Shown: piece after piece, positions 39,764 to 50,387 of the stretch
Position numbering within the stretch: the stretch's first letter is position 1
How the letters are laid out: the number at the start of each line of letters is the position of its first letter
Assembly: GCA_030248135.1 (NCBI GenBank)
Contig: JASANC010001619.1
Location: forward strand, 40,135-104,134
From: Theristus sp. LFF4_11
Lineage: Eukaryota; Nematoda; Chromadorea; Monhysterida; Xyalidae
DNA: 64,000 bases
Reading direction: 5' to 3'
Notes under the pieces: model-generated
The model's input: only the letters and a program-made list of their open reading frames with translations
What the model was told of the DNA's origin: nothing
Database searches by the model: none
Program-made: the position numbers and the translations under genes

Positions 39764-40123
39764 ATGGAAAATGCTGACCCAAAATCTCCGCCGACGCCGA
39801 TCAGTTCGCTCGACGAAGCGCAGGTGACAGAGAAGCTGATCGAAGCTGTTTTGCTTTTTTGGAGCCAGCAGCCCCCTTCTCCGAAACCAGCAAGCAAACA
39901 AACAAACAAACAAACAAACAAACAAACAAACAAACAAACAAACAAACAAACGAACAAACAAACAAACAACGAAAAACAACAGTTTCCAGTAGATTTCAGT
40001 TTTCTTTCTTTTCAAAACAGGCAAGTAGACCCACCAAATAAAACTGAGCATTTTTTCCCGTTGCCCCAACATCTAAAATACCTTGATTTTCAACTTAAAA
40101 TTAACAGACACTGGAAAATATGA
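39764..40123 (+). CDS. hypothetical ORF inside the TIR element
   Basis: The frame begins MENADPKSPPTPISSLDEAQ and continues VTEKLIEAVLLFW before running into a CAAA repeat read as repeated TNKQ. The first 45 residues lie in GC-rich, coding-looking DNA; the remainder is low complexity and probably not translated as such. The EKLIEAV...W segment resembles the start of MADF/Myb-like domains seen in proteins of some DNA transposons, but the match is too short to assign. It may be the surviving first exon of an element-encoded protein. Confidence 0.3.
   Translation: MENADPKSPPTPISSLDEAQVTEKLIEAVLLFWSQQPPSPKPASKQTNKQTNKQTNKQTNKQTNKQTNNEKQQFPVDFSFLSFQNRQVDPPNKTEHFFPLPQHLKYLDFQLKINRHWKI
39893..39968. 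repeat. (CAAA)n microsatellite
   Basis: About 18 near-perfect copies of the tetramer CAAA with one G substitution. It creates spurious repeated open frames on both strands (TNKQ and CLFV). Confidence 0.95.
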
Positions 40124-40785
40124 ACTTTTCCGCACATCCGTCGAACGACTTTTTGCTGCCAGCAGCAAAAAGTCGTCGGACAGTCGTGCGCAAGAAATTC
40201 TAATTCGCGTGCGCATTTGTCTTTTTACGCACGGACAAACAGTCGTTCTAAATCCCGTGCGCAAAACAGTCGTGTCGGATAGACGTAAGTCACACGCACG
40301 AAATTCTAATTCGCGTGGGCACAAGTTTTTTTGCGTGCGCACGGACAACGTTCTAAATCATGCGCGCAAAACAGTCGTTACGTGCGAACGACAGTCATGC
40401 GTACGAAATTCTAATTCGCGTAGCCATTTTTTAAGTTCTGTCTCCGTGCGTACGCACGAAAATCTAATTGCTAAACGCGCCTTTAGGCGGCTAAAAAACT
40501 CCGCACAAGTCTACAAAAAGTGTCTTGTCGATGATTTTTTCCCAGAATTTCGTGAGGACTTGTTTTTGGCAGATTTTTTGACATTTTTTACTTCAGTTCA
40601 AAGTCCTTTCAGAATTTATTCAGACACGGTAATACAAGTTTCTGCAATTGGTTTCATGAACTCGATAAAATGGACTCAATAAAACACCCAAAAATTACAA
40701 CAAAATTGTTTCTACGGTGAAGAAAGCTGTTTGTGTCAACTCTTGGCTGTTTCCAATTAGAACAAGTCAAGCAGTCCGCTTTCCA

Positions 40786-41532
40786 TAGAGATGTCAAGAA
40801 AAAAAAAATTTTCTATTTTTTTTCTTTTTTTTTTAATTTTTTTTAAATTTTTTTTTAAATGAAAGTTGTTCAGAATTTTTCAGGGAGTCCGAATATCACC
40901 ATCTGAGGAGCCACCGACTTACCATATGACCCCCACTCATATGGGAGGAGGGTGAAAATTTCAGACTTGGTTTCGGCGACCCCATTTTCCCACCGATGAC
41001 ATCACGTCTCGTGTTTTGCCTCTCAATTCACCTCAAATAACACGGAAACAAGTTTAACAACAAACCGTGTGATCATCCTGACGACACGAGGCGAAACAGC
41101 AACGAGCAACCAACGGAGTTACGCTTGCAGTGGCAGACAGTGCAATTTCGACCTTTCGAGATCCTGAAAAACGATGCGTAAATGTGAGTTCTCTGCTTCT
41201 ATCTCACCTTAGCGACATCGGAATTTGTTGAACTAGCCTTTGCGACGCTCAAGTACTTCAATGCGCGAGTCGATCATCACTCACCAAGGCTGAAAACAGT
41301 CGATAAATCAATCCAGAATACCACCTGCAGCGTTGAAGACTAAGTGACAAGGTAAAGTCAAAGAAAATTTTTGTTGAACTTTCGAAAAATTATGCCAAAA
41401 ACGGCATTTTCAGGGCACATTAAAGAAAAAATTTCAAAAATTTTTAATAAAAAAATAAAAAAAAATGCTTATTTTTTTACTTTTTTTTAAAAAAAATTAA
41501 AAAAAAAATTTTTTTTGACCCTTACATCTCTA
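40786..41532. mobile_element. non-autonomous hAT element (747 bp) with perfect 8 bp target duplication
   Basis: The element starts TAGAGATGTCAAG and ends ...CTTACATCTCTA, so the termini are inverted TAGAGATGT. It is flanked by identical GCTTTCCA at 40778-40785 and 41533-41540. Next to both ends are A/T homopolymer-rich blocks that are also roughly inverted. The middle contains no credible coding frame. The end sequence and duplication length place it in the hAT superfamily, and its ends differ by one base (TAGAGATG against TAGGGATG) from the 4.3 kb element at 8139. Confidence 0.92.
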
Positions 41533-41685
41533 GCTTTCCAGTACTGTTAAAGAACCATGGTTTCGTGAAACTGGCGTCTACATTTTTTTTGTTCAAACGT
41601 TGGAATTACTTCGTCTGAGTGTGTTGATGTTGGATTTAACAATTTTGAAAAATAGAATAAAACATTTAACTTTTGAAATTTTAAA

Positions 41686-41757
41686 GCTGCACGGCCGGGT
41701 GTTGAACCGTGCACCAGCACGCGCGAGCGGCCGCTCTATCTGTTCGACGACTAGCTC
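41686..41757 (-). repeat. tRNA-like block (degenerate, probably SINE-derived)
   Basis: Read on the minus strand, TAGTCGTCGAACAGATAGAG fits a tRNA D-arm/A box and GGTTCAACACC fits a T-arm/B box, with spacing close to a tRNA gene (72 nt overall). The acceptor arms do not pair and the T arm is irregular, so this is not a working tRNA gene. It directly follows the dispersed repeat at 41765-41977 in that repeat's orientation. Confidence 0.4.
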
Positions 41758-41764
41758 TTTCATA

Positions 41765-41977
41765 ATATGCGATGATCTTTTATTTTGGTCCGAGACTCAA
41801 TGCGCGCATAGATAGGTAAACAGTTTCATGCACGACGCGGGATTTCAAAATTGACAAAGTGATCCGAGTCCCCTAAATAGGGCCGAGTCACTTAGGCAAC
41901 TTTGAATTGCCACATAAAGATTGAAACCAGTTTCTTTTCACGCCTGCAAACCCTTTGAGTCGCAGAACCTAAAAAGT
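41765..41977 (-). repeat. dispersed repeat, copy B
   Basis: This is the inverted counterpart of 2224-2436. The shared core contains GATCCGAGTCCCCTAAATAG and GGCCGAGTCACTTAGGCAA. Similarity on the minus strand runs from TTCTGCGACTCAA to AAAAGATCAT. It ends less than 100 bp upstream of the COX6A start codon, so it may form part of that gene's promoter region. Confidence 0.75.
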
Positions 41978-42070
41978 TGATAAATACACGAGTGCACGGT
42001 TTCGGTGCTGTGTTTGTTGTTTGCAATCTTTTTGTATAATCAATAACTCGGTCTCCGTCAATTTGTCATC

Positions 42071-42739
42071 ATGTTGCCGCGTGGCATACCTTCATTTGTG
42101 CTCAGTCATGTGACAACCTTTGGTTGCATGCGCCAATTTTGCATTCGTCGATACGCCAGTGGAGGAACGCCGTTCTGGGGACAACGGGGCTTTGTCAACT
42201 ACAGAGAGAATGTGTTGAAAGGAGCTGCCGCTGCTGGTGGTGAGGGGGCCATGGTAACACTCTATTTTTGGTTTCATTCTTGTTTGAGCTGTGTTTGTTT
42301 TGTTGGCTAATTCATTTCATTGCTGAATTGTTGTCAAAAACGCCAACAGAAAGTCTGCTAATCCTTCAGAAGCGAGTGCGTTTTGGCGCAAGTTTGCCTA
42401 TTTCTGCGTGCTTCCCGGCCTTTTTCTGTCCACTGTGAACGCAGCGCTGTACGTTCGCGATGAAAGTCACCATCCACGCAAGCCGTTCATACCGTATCCG
42501 CATTTGTATCGGCGCACTTCTGGGGTTCGGTTCAAGGTTTTATCTGAAAAATCAATAATTGTGTTTAGCGGACCGCTAGACTTTGTAACCACTGACTGAA
42601 TTTATTCGACTCAGTGGTTGGTTATGTTTGATGTTCTCAGGAATACCCATGGGGTGGTCTGAAAACGTTGTTCCACAACCCAGTGGTGAACGCCTTACCC
42701 GATGGTTATGAGGTCGATGATCCGAACGAGCCGAAGTGA
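42071..42739 (+). CDS. cox6a: cytochrome c oxidase subunit 6A, mitochondrial
   Basis: Three exons, 42071-42253, 42354-42536 and 42641-42739, join in phase to 154 residues. This nuclear-encoded small subunit of respiratory complex IV sits in the inner mitochondrial membrane with one helix. Its N-terminus is Arg/Ser-rich with few acids, as expected of a targeting presequence. Family marks are FWRKFAYFCVLPGLFLSTVN (membrane helix), VRFKEYPWG in place of the usual VRTKxxPWG, and TLFHNPVVNALPDGYE, a near-perfect match to the COX6A C-terminal signature. The segment between PYPHL and VRFK is about five residues longer than usual (YRRTSG); a donor 12 bases upstream would shorten it but delete the conserved VRFK. 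The exon 2 acceptor is GAAAG, preferred over the nearby CAACAG, which gives an immediate stop. Confidence 0.93.
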
Positions 42740-43380
42740 ATGACAAAATGATTATTAATGAAAAAATGCTGTTTTCATGATTTTTTTTTGTCTTTTTTAC
42801 CAAAATGACGCTCATTTCATTCACCACAGTATCGTTGCAACCCGTCTTATCTGATTCTTTTTAAACTGATTGAAAAAGCGTATAATCGTCACCCATAAAT
42901 GCGTTATCAGTTTTTCAGTGCAACAAACTCGAGCTCAGTTTTCATTGTTACGTCCCCCACAGCGTTGTGTCGTCAAAATTGACGGTGAAACTGCACTCAC
43001 AGAAAATACGGTAATCAAGAGGATGTCATTTTGTGCGATGATTTTGAGCATCTTTTGCCACATATCGAGAGTGCCAAATGACCAACGGATTTGTCAATTT
43101 TGTTCCACAAACAAAATATCCAGTTTTATTATGAACCATTCATGTTCACCAGTCCGTTAGTGTAATTCCCGTTGGTCACGCTCAAAGTTGTAAACTTTAC
43201 TAGGTGTGGGGATCGCCGCAGTTGTAAAGAAGTTTCCGGAGTAGCCGCGTGTTCTGCAAATCGCTTTAGCTTCTCCTAAACACTTGATAAACTTTTTTGA
43301 TTTTTCGCTGTTGCTTTTGAAACCAGATTCAAATCTCTGCAACGTCGAAGAAGACACTTGCTGTTCAAAACCAATTTCAA
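42740..43380. other. intergenic between COX6A and the four-pass protein
   Basis: No supported gene. Holds the COX6A 3' UTR and the upstream region of the next gene. Short open frames on either strand are unconvincing. Confidence 0.4.
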
Positions 43381-46220
43381 ATGGCGCAGGTAACGTGTGT
43401 TTATTATTCGATTAAACCTTTGACATAGCATTTAGATTGTTTAGCGTTGTTTAAGCTTTTTGTAGCCTCACAAAGCTTTCAAACCGATCAATTTTATTTT
43501 CTCGTCGCCAAGACAAAAACAATTGAATAAAAAACACGTATCGTAAACGTACGCTGTCCTTTTATCAAGAAAACTGAAGAAATACCGTATTCATGGCTTA
43601 TCATCGATCAGCAAAACTTGATACACGCTGAATACTACGTAGCTTTTTAGAGAATTAAAAAACACGGCACACCCATGCGAATTGATAAGAACATTTTTTC
43701 AAAGCAATAAGTCAGCAACGTTTCAGATGTTGTCTTGTAGCGTTTGTTTACACCTCCGTGTTTGAAAATTACAGAAAAGTGACACATTTTATTGGCGATC
43801 GGGTAGGCAGTTAAGAACAAAACAGCAAAAGCATCACGTTGATGGGCGTGCGGCACCGCAGTGGGCACCGCTAAAGGTGTGCAGCTTTTCAATCTGTGTA
43901 CAGTCACTCATTTGAAACCCATGGTGCTGTCGTAAAAACTTGTAGTCTTCATAAATCAACGAAATTTACCTGCTCAGTGACCAATTTCGACGCCAATTAA
44001 CATGGTTTGTTTTTATGAAGTTGCGCTTGTGGTTGAATTTTTTGAATTCAAATGAGTCTTAATGAATTGAAATGAAGAATGGTTGAATTTATTGAGTCTT
44101 ATGACGTATGCGTGTCAATCCCAACCCGGCACAATCTGCTATCCCATTCTCAGACGACCAATTACCCTCAATCGGAGAATGTTGCCGCAGCGGATTACAT
44201 TGCACGGAACATGGGCGGTGGAACCGGCGTGCAAGAACAGGTACTGTAAACGTTGATTAAAACCACAAAGGTACAATGTAATCGTTAGCCTGTTTTACGT
44301 TTTTTCCACCGATCTCAGGCAACGGTGACCGCTGGCTCCAACCGTGCGACCGTCTATTACAATCGAGAGAGTGCCGAGGGTGACTGGCACAGCAGCCTTC
44401 CCCGCTATGTCGTGCCGACTAGGTAACGCTGGTTTTCAGCCGAAAGAAAAAGTTAATCGGTTGGTTAGTAGCAGACAGTCCATCTGGAAAATATCTATGC
44501 AATATGACGTAATGACCAACCAATCAGCGCTGAGACTTGTTCATGACTAACCGATCAGTGCTGAGAATTGCTATGACCAACCAATCAGTGCTGAGAATTG
44601 CTATGACCAACCAATCAGCTACATAGTTGCTTATATTAGCAAGACAGACTGTACAAGTGAATCGCACTTTCATTCTGGTTTCTCTTTCAGAGAATACATG
44701 AGCAAGATTTATCAAGACCGTATCATGCGCAACTATTACTACACCAGTCAACAGCAGCAACAGCAGCAGCGCAAAACAGTGACCAATCAGGTACGATGGA
44801 GACACGTCAAAAAAATACGAATCGTTCCAAAGATTCTGATAAAAAACCGATGTGTTTTGTTGATTATTCTTGCGAACAAAGCAGCGAATCGCCGTCATTC
44901 CGGAGGGTCAGCTGCGTAGCGGCTACGTGGTGAACTACGCCGATCAATCTGCAACCAATCAACAGTTGAAGTCGTTGCCTGGCGAAGGCGCACTGATCCT
45001 GAGCGAGCGGGACGTGCTGCATCTGGAGCCGTCCGTGGGGTACCACCGATTCGCGTTCGCCCTCATTCGCCTGCCCGCGTTCGTGTTCCTGCTCTGTGGC
45101 GTTTGGCTGCTGGCCGGTCGCGGGTGGCCGGGCATCGCGTGGCAACAGGAGGCCATGGCCATTGTTAGTGTTGCAAAGAATCGTTTTTCTTGTTTCAGCT
45201 GTTTTCGAAATAAAAAATCGTCCGCTTCACGTTCGCTCATAATTGTTCTATAACCACTGAGAGAGACAAAAAAATCAACAACAGTATTGAGCAATAAGTT
45301 CTGGCTCGACTAAAGCTCACCAAAACTTGCTCAACAGCGACTGTAGACTCTTGATTGTTCATTGATCTTTATTCCCTTCGTGTCCAAACACGTTTAAAGC
45401 GGCATTCATGAAGCAGTATTTACTGACGCGTAACAGTGTTAAAACATGGCTACGCGGTCCTTAAATACTGCTTCATGAATGCCGCTTTCCGGTTGCAGGT
45501 GTGTCTGATCACCGGTCTGTTGATCGTGTTGTGCTGGTGCTGCAGCATCGTCGACCACGACCACAGCGTCCGTCGTGCGCGCAATGTCACCATCGTGCGA
45601 TGCATCTTTCTCGTCGTGACATTTCTGCTCGGCCTTCTGCTGGTGTTCCTCAGCGTCTTTGTGATCGTGCGCATTGCCACCGGCACTTATGTGTCACCGG
45701 GAAAAGGTAAACACGCACACAACAAAACAGAATGAGTGGCTTTGTGGCGTTAGATGGCGCTCATAGCCACTTACATCGGGTCTATGAACGAAAAAACCGC
45801 CAGTAGTGAGCGTTTGCTACAGAACGCCCGTCGAGTAGGCTGCTATACAAGAGCGCAAGAATCTAACACGCCACCACCCAGGCCACAACGGTAAGAAACT
45901 GATTGCATTTGGGAGCAAATCAGAGAAATAGTTTCAAGTGTGCCAAACATTTTGTGAACTCAAGTGGCAAGCGTTTTTGCCGGTGCCATTTGCCAGGCAC
46001 AACGATGGCGCCCAACCGATCAGCGTACACGGCAGGCGAACGCCAGGCGATTGCGATCACGGTGCTCGCGATGGCGTTGTTCATGCTGCTTGCCAGCGTC
46101 GTGTCGTTCGCATACGGCAGCTACGCCATCTATCGACTACAGAAACTCAGCAAACACCGACAGAACGCGCCCGCAAACGCACAGCACAATCCGATCGTTG
46201 TCGCTGACGACGAGTTTTGA
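43381..46220 (+). CDS. four-pass membrane protein, unidentified
   Basis: Seven exons keep phase: 43381-43389, 44154-44240, 44319-44422, 44691-44790, 44885-45163, 45499-45706 and 45997-46220, giving 336 residues. The first exon codes only Met-Ala-Gln. The N-terminal 155 residues are soluble, with a Gln run (SQQQQQQQRK). Four hydrophobic segments follow: FALIRLPAFVFLLCGVWLLA (about 158-178), MAIVCLITGLLIVLCWCCSI (190-212), CIFLVVTFLLGLLLVFLSVF (about 225-250) and TVLAMALFMLLASVVSFAYG (about 282-302). The C-tail is about 30 residues and ends VADDEF. The topology suggests both ends in the cytosol. I do not recognise the family; a tetraspan-like transporter accessory or junction protein is only possible. 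Intron 5 carries a perfect hairpin and intron 3 a 30 bp tandem repeat. The tiny first exon is the least certain part. Confidence 0.75.
44513..44627. repeat. 30 bp tandem repeat with CCAATCAG motif
   Basis: Nearly four copies of GACCAACCAATCAGTGCTGA then GAATTGCTAT in the third intron of the four-pass protein gene. The motif ACCAACCAATCAG is the same one found in the arms of the palindromic MITE family, so the array may derive from a MITE end. Confidence 0.85.
45396..45488. repeat. perfect 27 bp inverted repeat (hairpin) beside a splice acceptor
   Basis: AAAGCGGCATTCATGAAGCA then GTATTTA is followed after 39 bases by its exact reverse complement. Inside the loop GACGCGTA and TACGCGGTC can pair further with one bulge. 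The right arm ends only ten bases before exon 6 of the four-pass protein gene. In RNA this would form a long stem just upstream of the acceptor. Confidence 0.9.
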
Positions 46221-48045
46221 GTGGTCGAAGGAGGGGCGCAGCATTGCGTATGTTCATTGATCGTGTGAAACTTCTGCCATTGGCATTACACCTGCTGCTT
46301 GTTACACCATCCGGCTTGTGTTTTGCTTTCCATTGTTCAACGCTGTTTTATCGTTTTTTTTTAATTTTATTTTTGTCATTCGTGTAACTGCGTCGAATTT
46401 TTCCTTGCTGATGAAATACACCGAATCGAACCAGTTTTCGGATATAGAAACGGTGATTCGTTCAGCAGCACTAGCAGCTAGAATTGTGCATGAATTCTAG
46501 CAGTGTGCATGCGCTCAGTGCAGCAGTCAACATTACGATGCTGCCTCCACTGCTTTTCCGATAAAAAAAAACTTCACAAAAACTTCTGACAAACGCAACA
46601 ATTTGAGCGAGTCACATGCAAACATTTCAACAACAGCAATAATCCAATTGTAGCGTGGGCGTGTGCGCATTTGTGGATTCACTGTAGATTTGTGACAAGT
46701 TTTACGATTTTGCAAACGCAGCACTGCCTTGTTGCAGTGTGTGCGTGTTGTTGTACAGTTCGCAGCGAAATTCGTTGCATTCGACACGATGCATTTCACA
46801 TTTTCACCTGTCACAGTCTAGTTGTATGCAGATATGTCATGCAGTGCAACGATACATGCATGCGCATTCGTTGTCATATGTTTCAAAAATCCTCATGTTG
46901 AACATGTTGTTTTTCGAATAAATTCAGTGTTTAACGAATGTTTGTATTGAAAGTCGTGTTTCGCGTCCAATGGTTGATTCAAGACCAAAGCAACCCAGTA
47001 CTGCATTCTGCAGCTGCATGTCAATTAGGTAGTCCTTCAATGTGCTCTAAGTTTTTGTGCGTTTCGTGTTTAGGACTTTCAGCTTTTGCGTCAGTTTCTA
47101 TTCGCAAATCCAAAATCACACTTAAACTTTCTATAATTTTGTTCATTTGTTGAAACTTTTTATCAAGTCATGTTCATGCGTCAAGGAGTGATTTCCTGGC
47201 GTCACCGTGCTTGTTTGTGCACAGCACAAACTTTGCCAGCTGTCTTTTGTTGTCGTGCAAACTCTTGTGACGTACACGCACGTTTTGCGCCTCTTCTGCA
47301 GCTGCTACACTGCTGGTGACTCAAGATCGTTCTTCCACTTCCAGTGCGTGTTCGGGTGCCATTGAAAATTTGATGGAGCGTTCATAAGAATAGAAATACT
47401 TTTAAAATAATCTTACTGAAATCTCAACAGCGCAGTCCAGTCACACGACGCCAAGCCACGTACTTGTTGGAATGCACAGCGATATCTGTGTAACTGGGCC
47501 GTGTTGCCCCGCTCAGCATCAGAGAAACAGACTGAAAATTGGAATAAAATTTTGGGAAAAAACAGGTGCACCATGCAAAACTCTGACAAACTCTGTTTTC
47601 TGGTTTGGACACACGACAAATAATAAACAACGCACAAGCGAATGAAGATATTTCTATTGATCAAAATGTTGTGCACCAGTCAAAAACAATTCTCGCACAG
47701 TGTTTTGTCAAGTCAACCACTGGAACAATATTCGAGAATCGAGAACAACTTTATTATTATGATTTTTTTCAAACCGCTCCAAAAACAACGTTCAAACGAA
47801 ACTTGAATGCAAACGTGCACCTGGATTTTCTTGGTGTTACGTGGTATTTTGCCGCGGGCCAAATGACCCGAGTGAGTCACTCAATACTGCGCTACTCAAA
47901 TCACAATCTGGGTGGCTTGGCCCTGCTACGGAAGTTCGGTGTTCATTTCGCTAATTCGTCTAATTGTGTTTTTGCTCCTAGATCTAGCGATTATTTAAAA
48001 ATAAAAACAGTTTTTCAAACTTTCTCAACAGCGACCGCGCGTATT
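46221..48045. other. intergenic, no gene supported
   Basis: About 1.8 kb AT-rich sequence. A possible minus-strand terminal exon near 47430-47535 (reading ...SYTDIAVHSNKYVAWRRV...) has a good acceptor but no partner exon, so it is not called. The 3' UTR of the four-pass protein gene must lie at the left end. Confidence 0.4.
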
Positions 48046-49497
48046 ATGACGATCAGACATGCGAGCATACTGCGGCTGTTTATTCAGACGGTCGTCTCGG
48101 TGGTCAGCGCACAGCAGCAGCCGCCAATTGACATTAAACTGCTCGCCAATTTGGCGCATCTTGGCGGCAATTTCATGAATTTAGCCAATTCGCTGCAGAA
48201 CCCGAATTACAATGTGCAGTCGATTCAGCCGGTGCGGAGTGTCCAGCCAGCGGCGCATTTCTACGCCGACCACCAACAAGCGGTGCAACCGCGCGACACG
48301 TTTCTGCAGCCTCACCAGGGCGGCCCCTCGCCCCTTGGTCTACCTCAGTTGGATCAGTTCGTCAGACAACAGAATTTCGGCCTCAAAAAGGGCGAAGGTA
48401 TACAGGCAGCGGTCTCTTGTTCTGTTCTTGGGGGTCTTTCGGTTCATTCACTGTTTTTTTATTTTACCAATCAAGTTCAATCAATCAGTTTACATTGATC
48501 AACATTGAAACTGATGATGTTTCCGAAACCCGTGGATTTTTTGAAGATCTTCAGAAACAACAGTATTGTAACTGAAGTTTCATCAACGAATAACATTCTC
48601 CTTTCGGTTGCATACCATTCCTTGGTGACGTCGTGCGTGCGCTGTTTGCCGATTGCCAACAAGTGGCCGCACAAAGGGGCTGGGAGGCCTGGGGCGGCCA
48701 GTTGACGGGTGCGCTCAACGGCAAACAGCTGGATCTCCTGAAGGCCGCCAAAGAAACGTGTCGATCTCAGGTATGAAAAAAAACGCTTTCAAGATTGATG
48801 AAAACAGCAAAAACCATAAACGAAATTCCGTTTTTAAAACCAGTTACATTGGTTGACTCTGCAACAAGACGTAAACTGGCGCGTGAAATAACATCAGATA
48901 TGGCAAAAACCGGCGTTAAAACACGCCAGCTAATAGTGAGTGACGTCAACTGCAACGGCAACTGGCGTTAAGCACGCCAGTTGGAATTGAATGACGTCAA
49001 ATAGAACAACTGGCATAAAAAAAGTCAGTTGGCGTTCAATGACGTCGTCTACAGCAGCAACTGGTGTTGAAGCACGTCAGCTAGCATTGAATGACGTCAA
49101 CTACAACGGAAATTGGCGTTAAAAACGCCAGCTGGCGTTGATTGACGTCAAATACAAAAGCTACTGACGTTAAAACCTGCTACCAAGGCAAATGGCGTCA
49201 ACATCTTCCAGCTGACGTTGGATTGAATGCTTGCCAAGATTTTGCGGATGCCAAGAATTGACAATTGTTTAGGCCGAGCAGCAGCATTGTCGTCAGTTGG
49301 TCGACCAGGTGGCAACGTGCGACATTTTCGGTTCACTTGCAACCGCAGCACGCCTGGAACAGTCGAAGAAGCGCTGCGACAAAATCACGCTGCTCTCATT
49401 GCAGCCGCCAAGGACTGGCAACGCGCTCGCAAACAAACTTACGAACTTTTTCGGCTCCGAGTTTGCGCATTCATTACTGCAGAATTTCCTCGGATAA
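48046..49497 (+). CDS. secreted helical cysteine protein, unidentified
   Basis: Three exons, 48046-48397, 48625-48770 and 49273-49497, give 240 residues. A signal peptide (LFIQTVVSVVSA, ending near residue 22) is followed by a Gln/Pro/Asn-rich region with VQSIQPVRSVQP. The C-terminal half is helical with five cysteines spaced 15-40 apart (ADC, ETC, QHC, ATC, KRC). There is no transmembrane segment. No family was recognised. The second exon has strong coding character from DVVRALFADCQQ onward, yet no AG precedes it: the intron would end CCTTG. A standard AG at 48662-48663 also keeps frame but deletes 13 residues including one cysteine. Intron 2 is filled by a 51 bp tandem repeat. Confidence 0.65.
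48860..49222. repeat. 51 bp tandem array with TGACGTCA and small hairpins
   Basis: About seven diverged copies fill most of an intron. Each has ATTGAATGACGTCAA-like sequence, then an AACTGGCGTTAA/AACACGCCAGCT pair that can fold on itself. GACGTC recurs at 48942, 48993, 49041, 49093 and 49144. The TGACGTCA core equals a CREB/ATF-type binding site, though its repetition may be accidental. Confidence 0.88.
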
Positions 49498-50378
49498 AGT
49501 GGATATTTGCGAAAACGATATGGTATCAACGAAATCAAAAGAGCCACCAACTGCCTGAAGTCTCGTCATGTGCTGTACTTTGAAAAATGTACATAATTTG
49601 TTCAGTTTCCACTGGAATTTTTTGTTGTTTTCGTCTTGTCGATTCTTGCTTTACGCATTTGCTGAATAGTCTCTGTCATTTTTGCATTTGGAATGATATA
49701 GTCGCGCTTGCTGCTGGATCGGGCATCGGTTATACTCAAGTCCGTGAAGCAACACTACCGTTAGTTGCACTCAAGTTGTACAGGGTGTGTTAGTGTTGCA
49801 TGGTTTTAGAAGTTCAACACTGAGACTTTTAGTTTCGTTTTTGTGCATATTCAATTTTACATTACCTATAATTTTTATGCAGTTTTTCGACGTCAACGTT
49901 CTTGCCTGTCAGAGAAATGGGCATTAACGCGCTGTTTCTAAAGTGTGCATAAAATGTGTCATTCAAAAATTGCACTATCCGTTTAGCAATTAGCAATCAG
50001 CAATCTCGGAAACAGTTCCGTGCGAATTTCGTGTGGGTTTCACGATGCTGTGCTCGTAAAATGAATTTTCAAAAAAAGAAAACACGGAGTTGAAGGTCGG
50101 AACTTTAAAAAAACAACACCAGTCCTCTTTGGCCCGTCACCGGCTCCTTTATTTGTTTCTTGCAAATTGACCAAGAATGTCACATTGACTGTCACTTGCC
50201 CACTGGCCCGTTTCTTTTTGCTGGATGCAGAATCTACATAACATTCACACACTCTGTGCAACTTGATTTTTGTTATGTAGCTCATTCAGTTTAGTTAAAT
50301 TCAACCAACAGCGAAGTGCATGGACAGAATGAACAAAGTATGTATCTATACATCTGGTAAAAAATTACAAACCTAACT
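49498..50378. other. intergenic, no gene seen
   Basis: AT-rich and without a supported gene or notable repeat. It should include the 3' UTR of the secreted protein gene. Confidence 0.4.
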
Positions 50379-50387
50379 GCACTGTGG

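Larger units (their letters stand above)
39486..40475 (+). mobile_element. TIR element of about 1 kb with internal ORF
   Basis: The ends are inverted: TTTAGCAATTAGTTTTTCTT with ACGTACGCACGG on the left, and on the right the complement of TTTAGCAATTAGATTTTCGT with GCGTACGCACGG. The right half (about 40130-40440) repeats blocks such as GCGCAAAACAGTCGT and GAAATTCTAATTCGCGT three or more times. The left side carries one matching block (39535-39558), so the subterminal repeats face both ways. A clear target duplication was not found and the superfamily is not assigned. It contains the ORF at 39764 and a CAAA microsatellite. Confidence 0.6.

Noticed and set aside
39749..40072. Repeated TNKQ (plus) and CLFV (minus) proteins
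   Set aside because: Pure translation of the CAAA microsatellite. Only the first 45 residues of the plus frame look coding.
41686..41757. A genuine tRNA gene
   Set aside because: A- and B-box matches are present, but the acceptor stem does not pair and the T arm is malformed, so it is kept only as a tRNA-like repeat.
47413..47676. Minus-strand exon with YTDIAVHSNKYVAWRRV
   Set aside because: It has a plausible acceptor, but no upstream partner exon, start codon or recognisable family was found.
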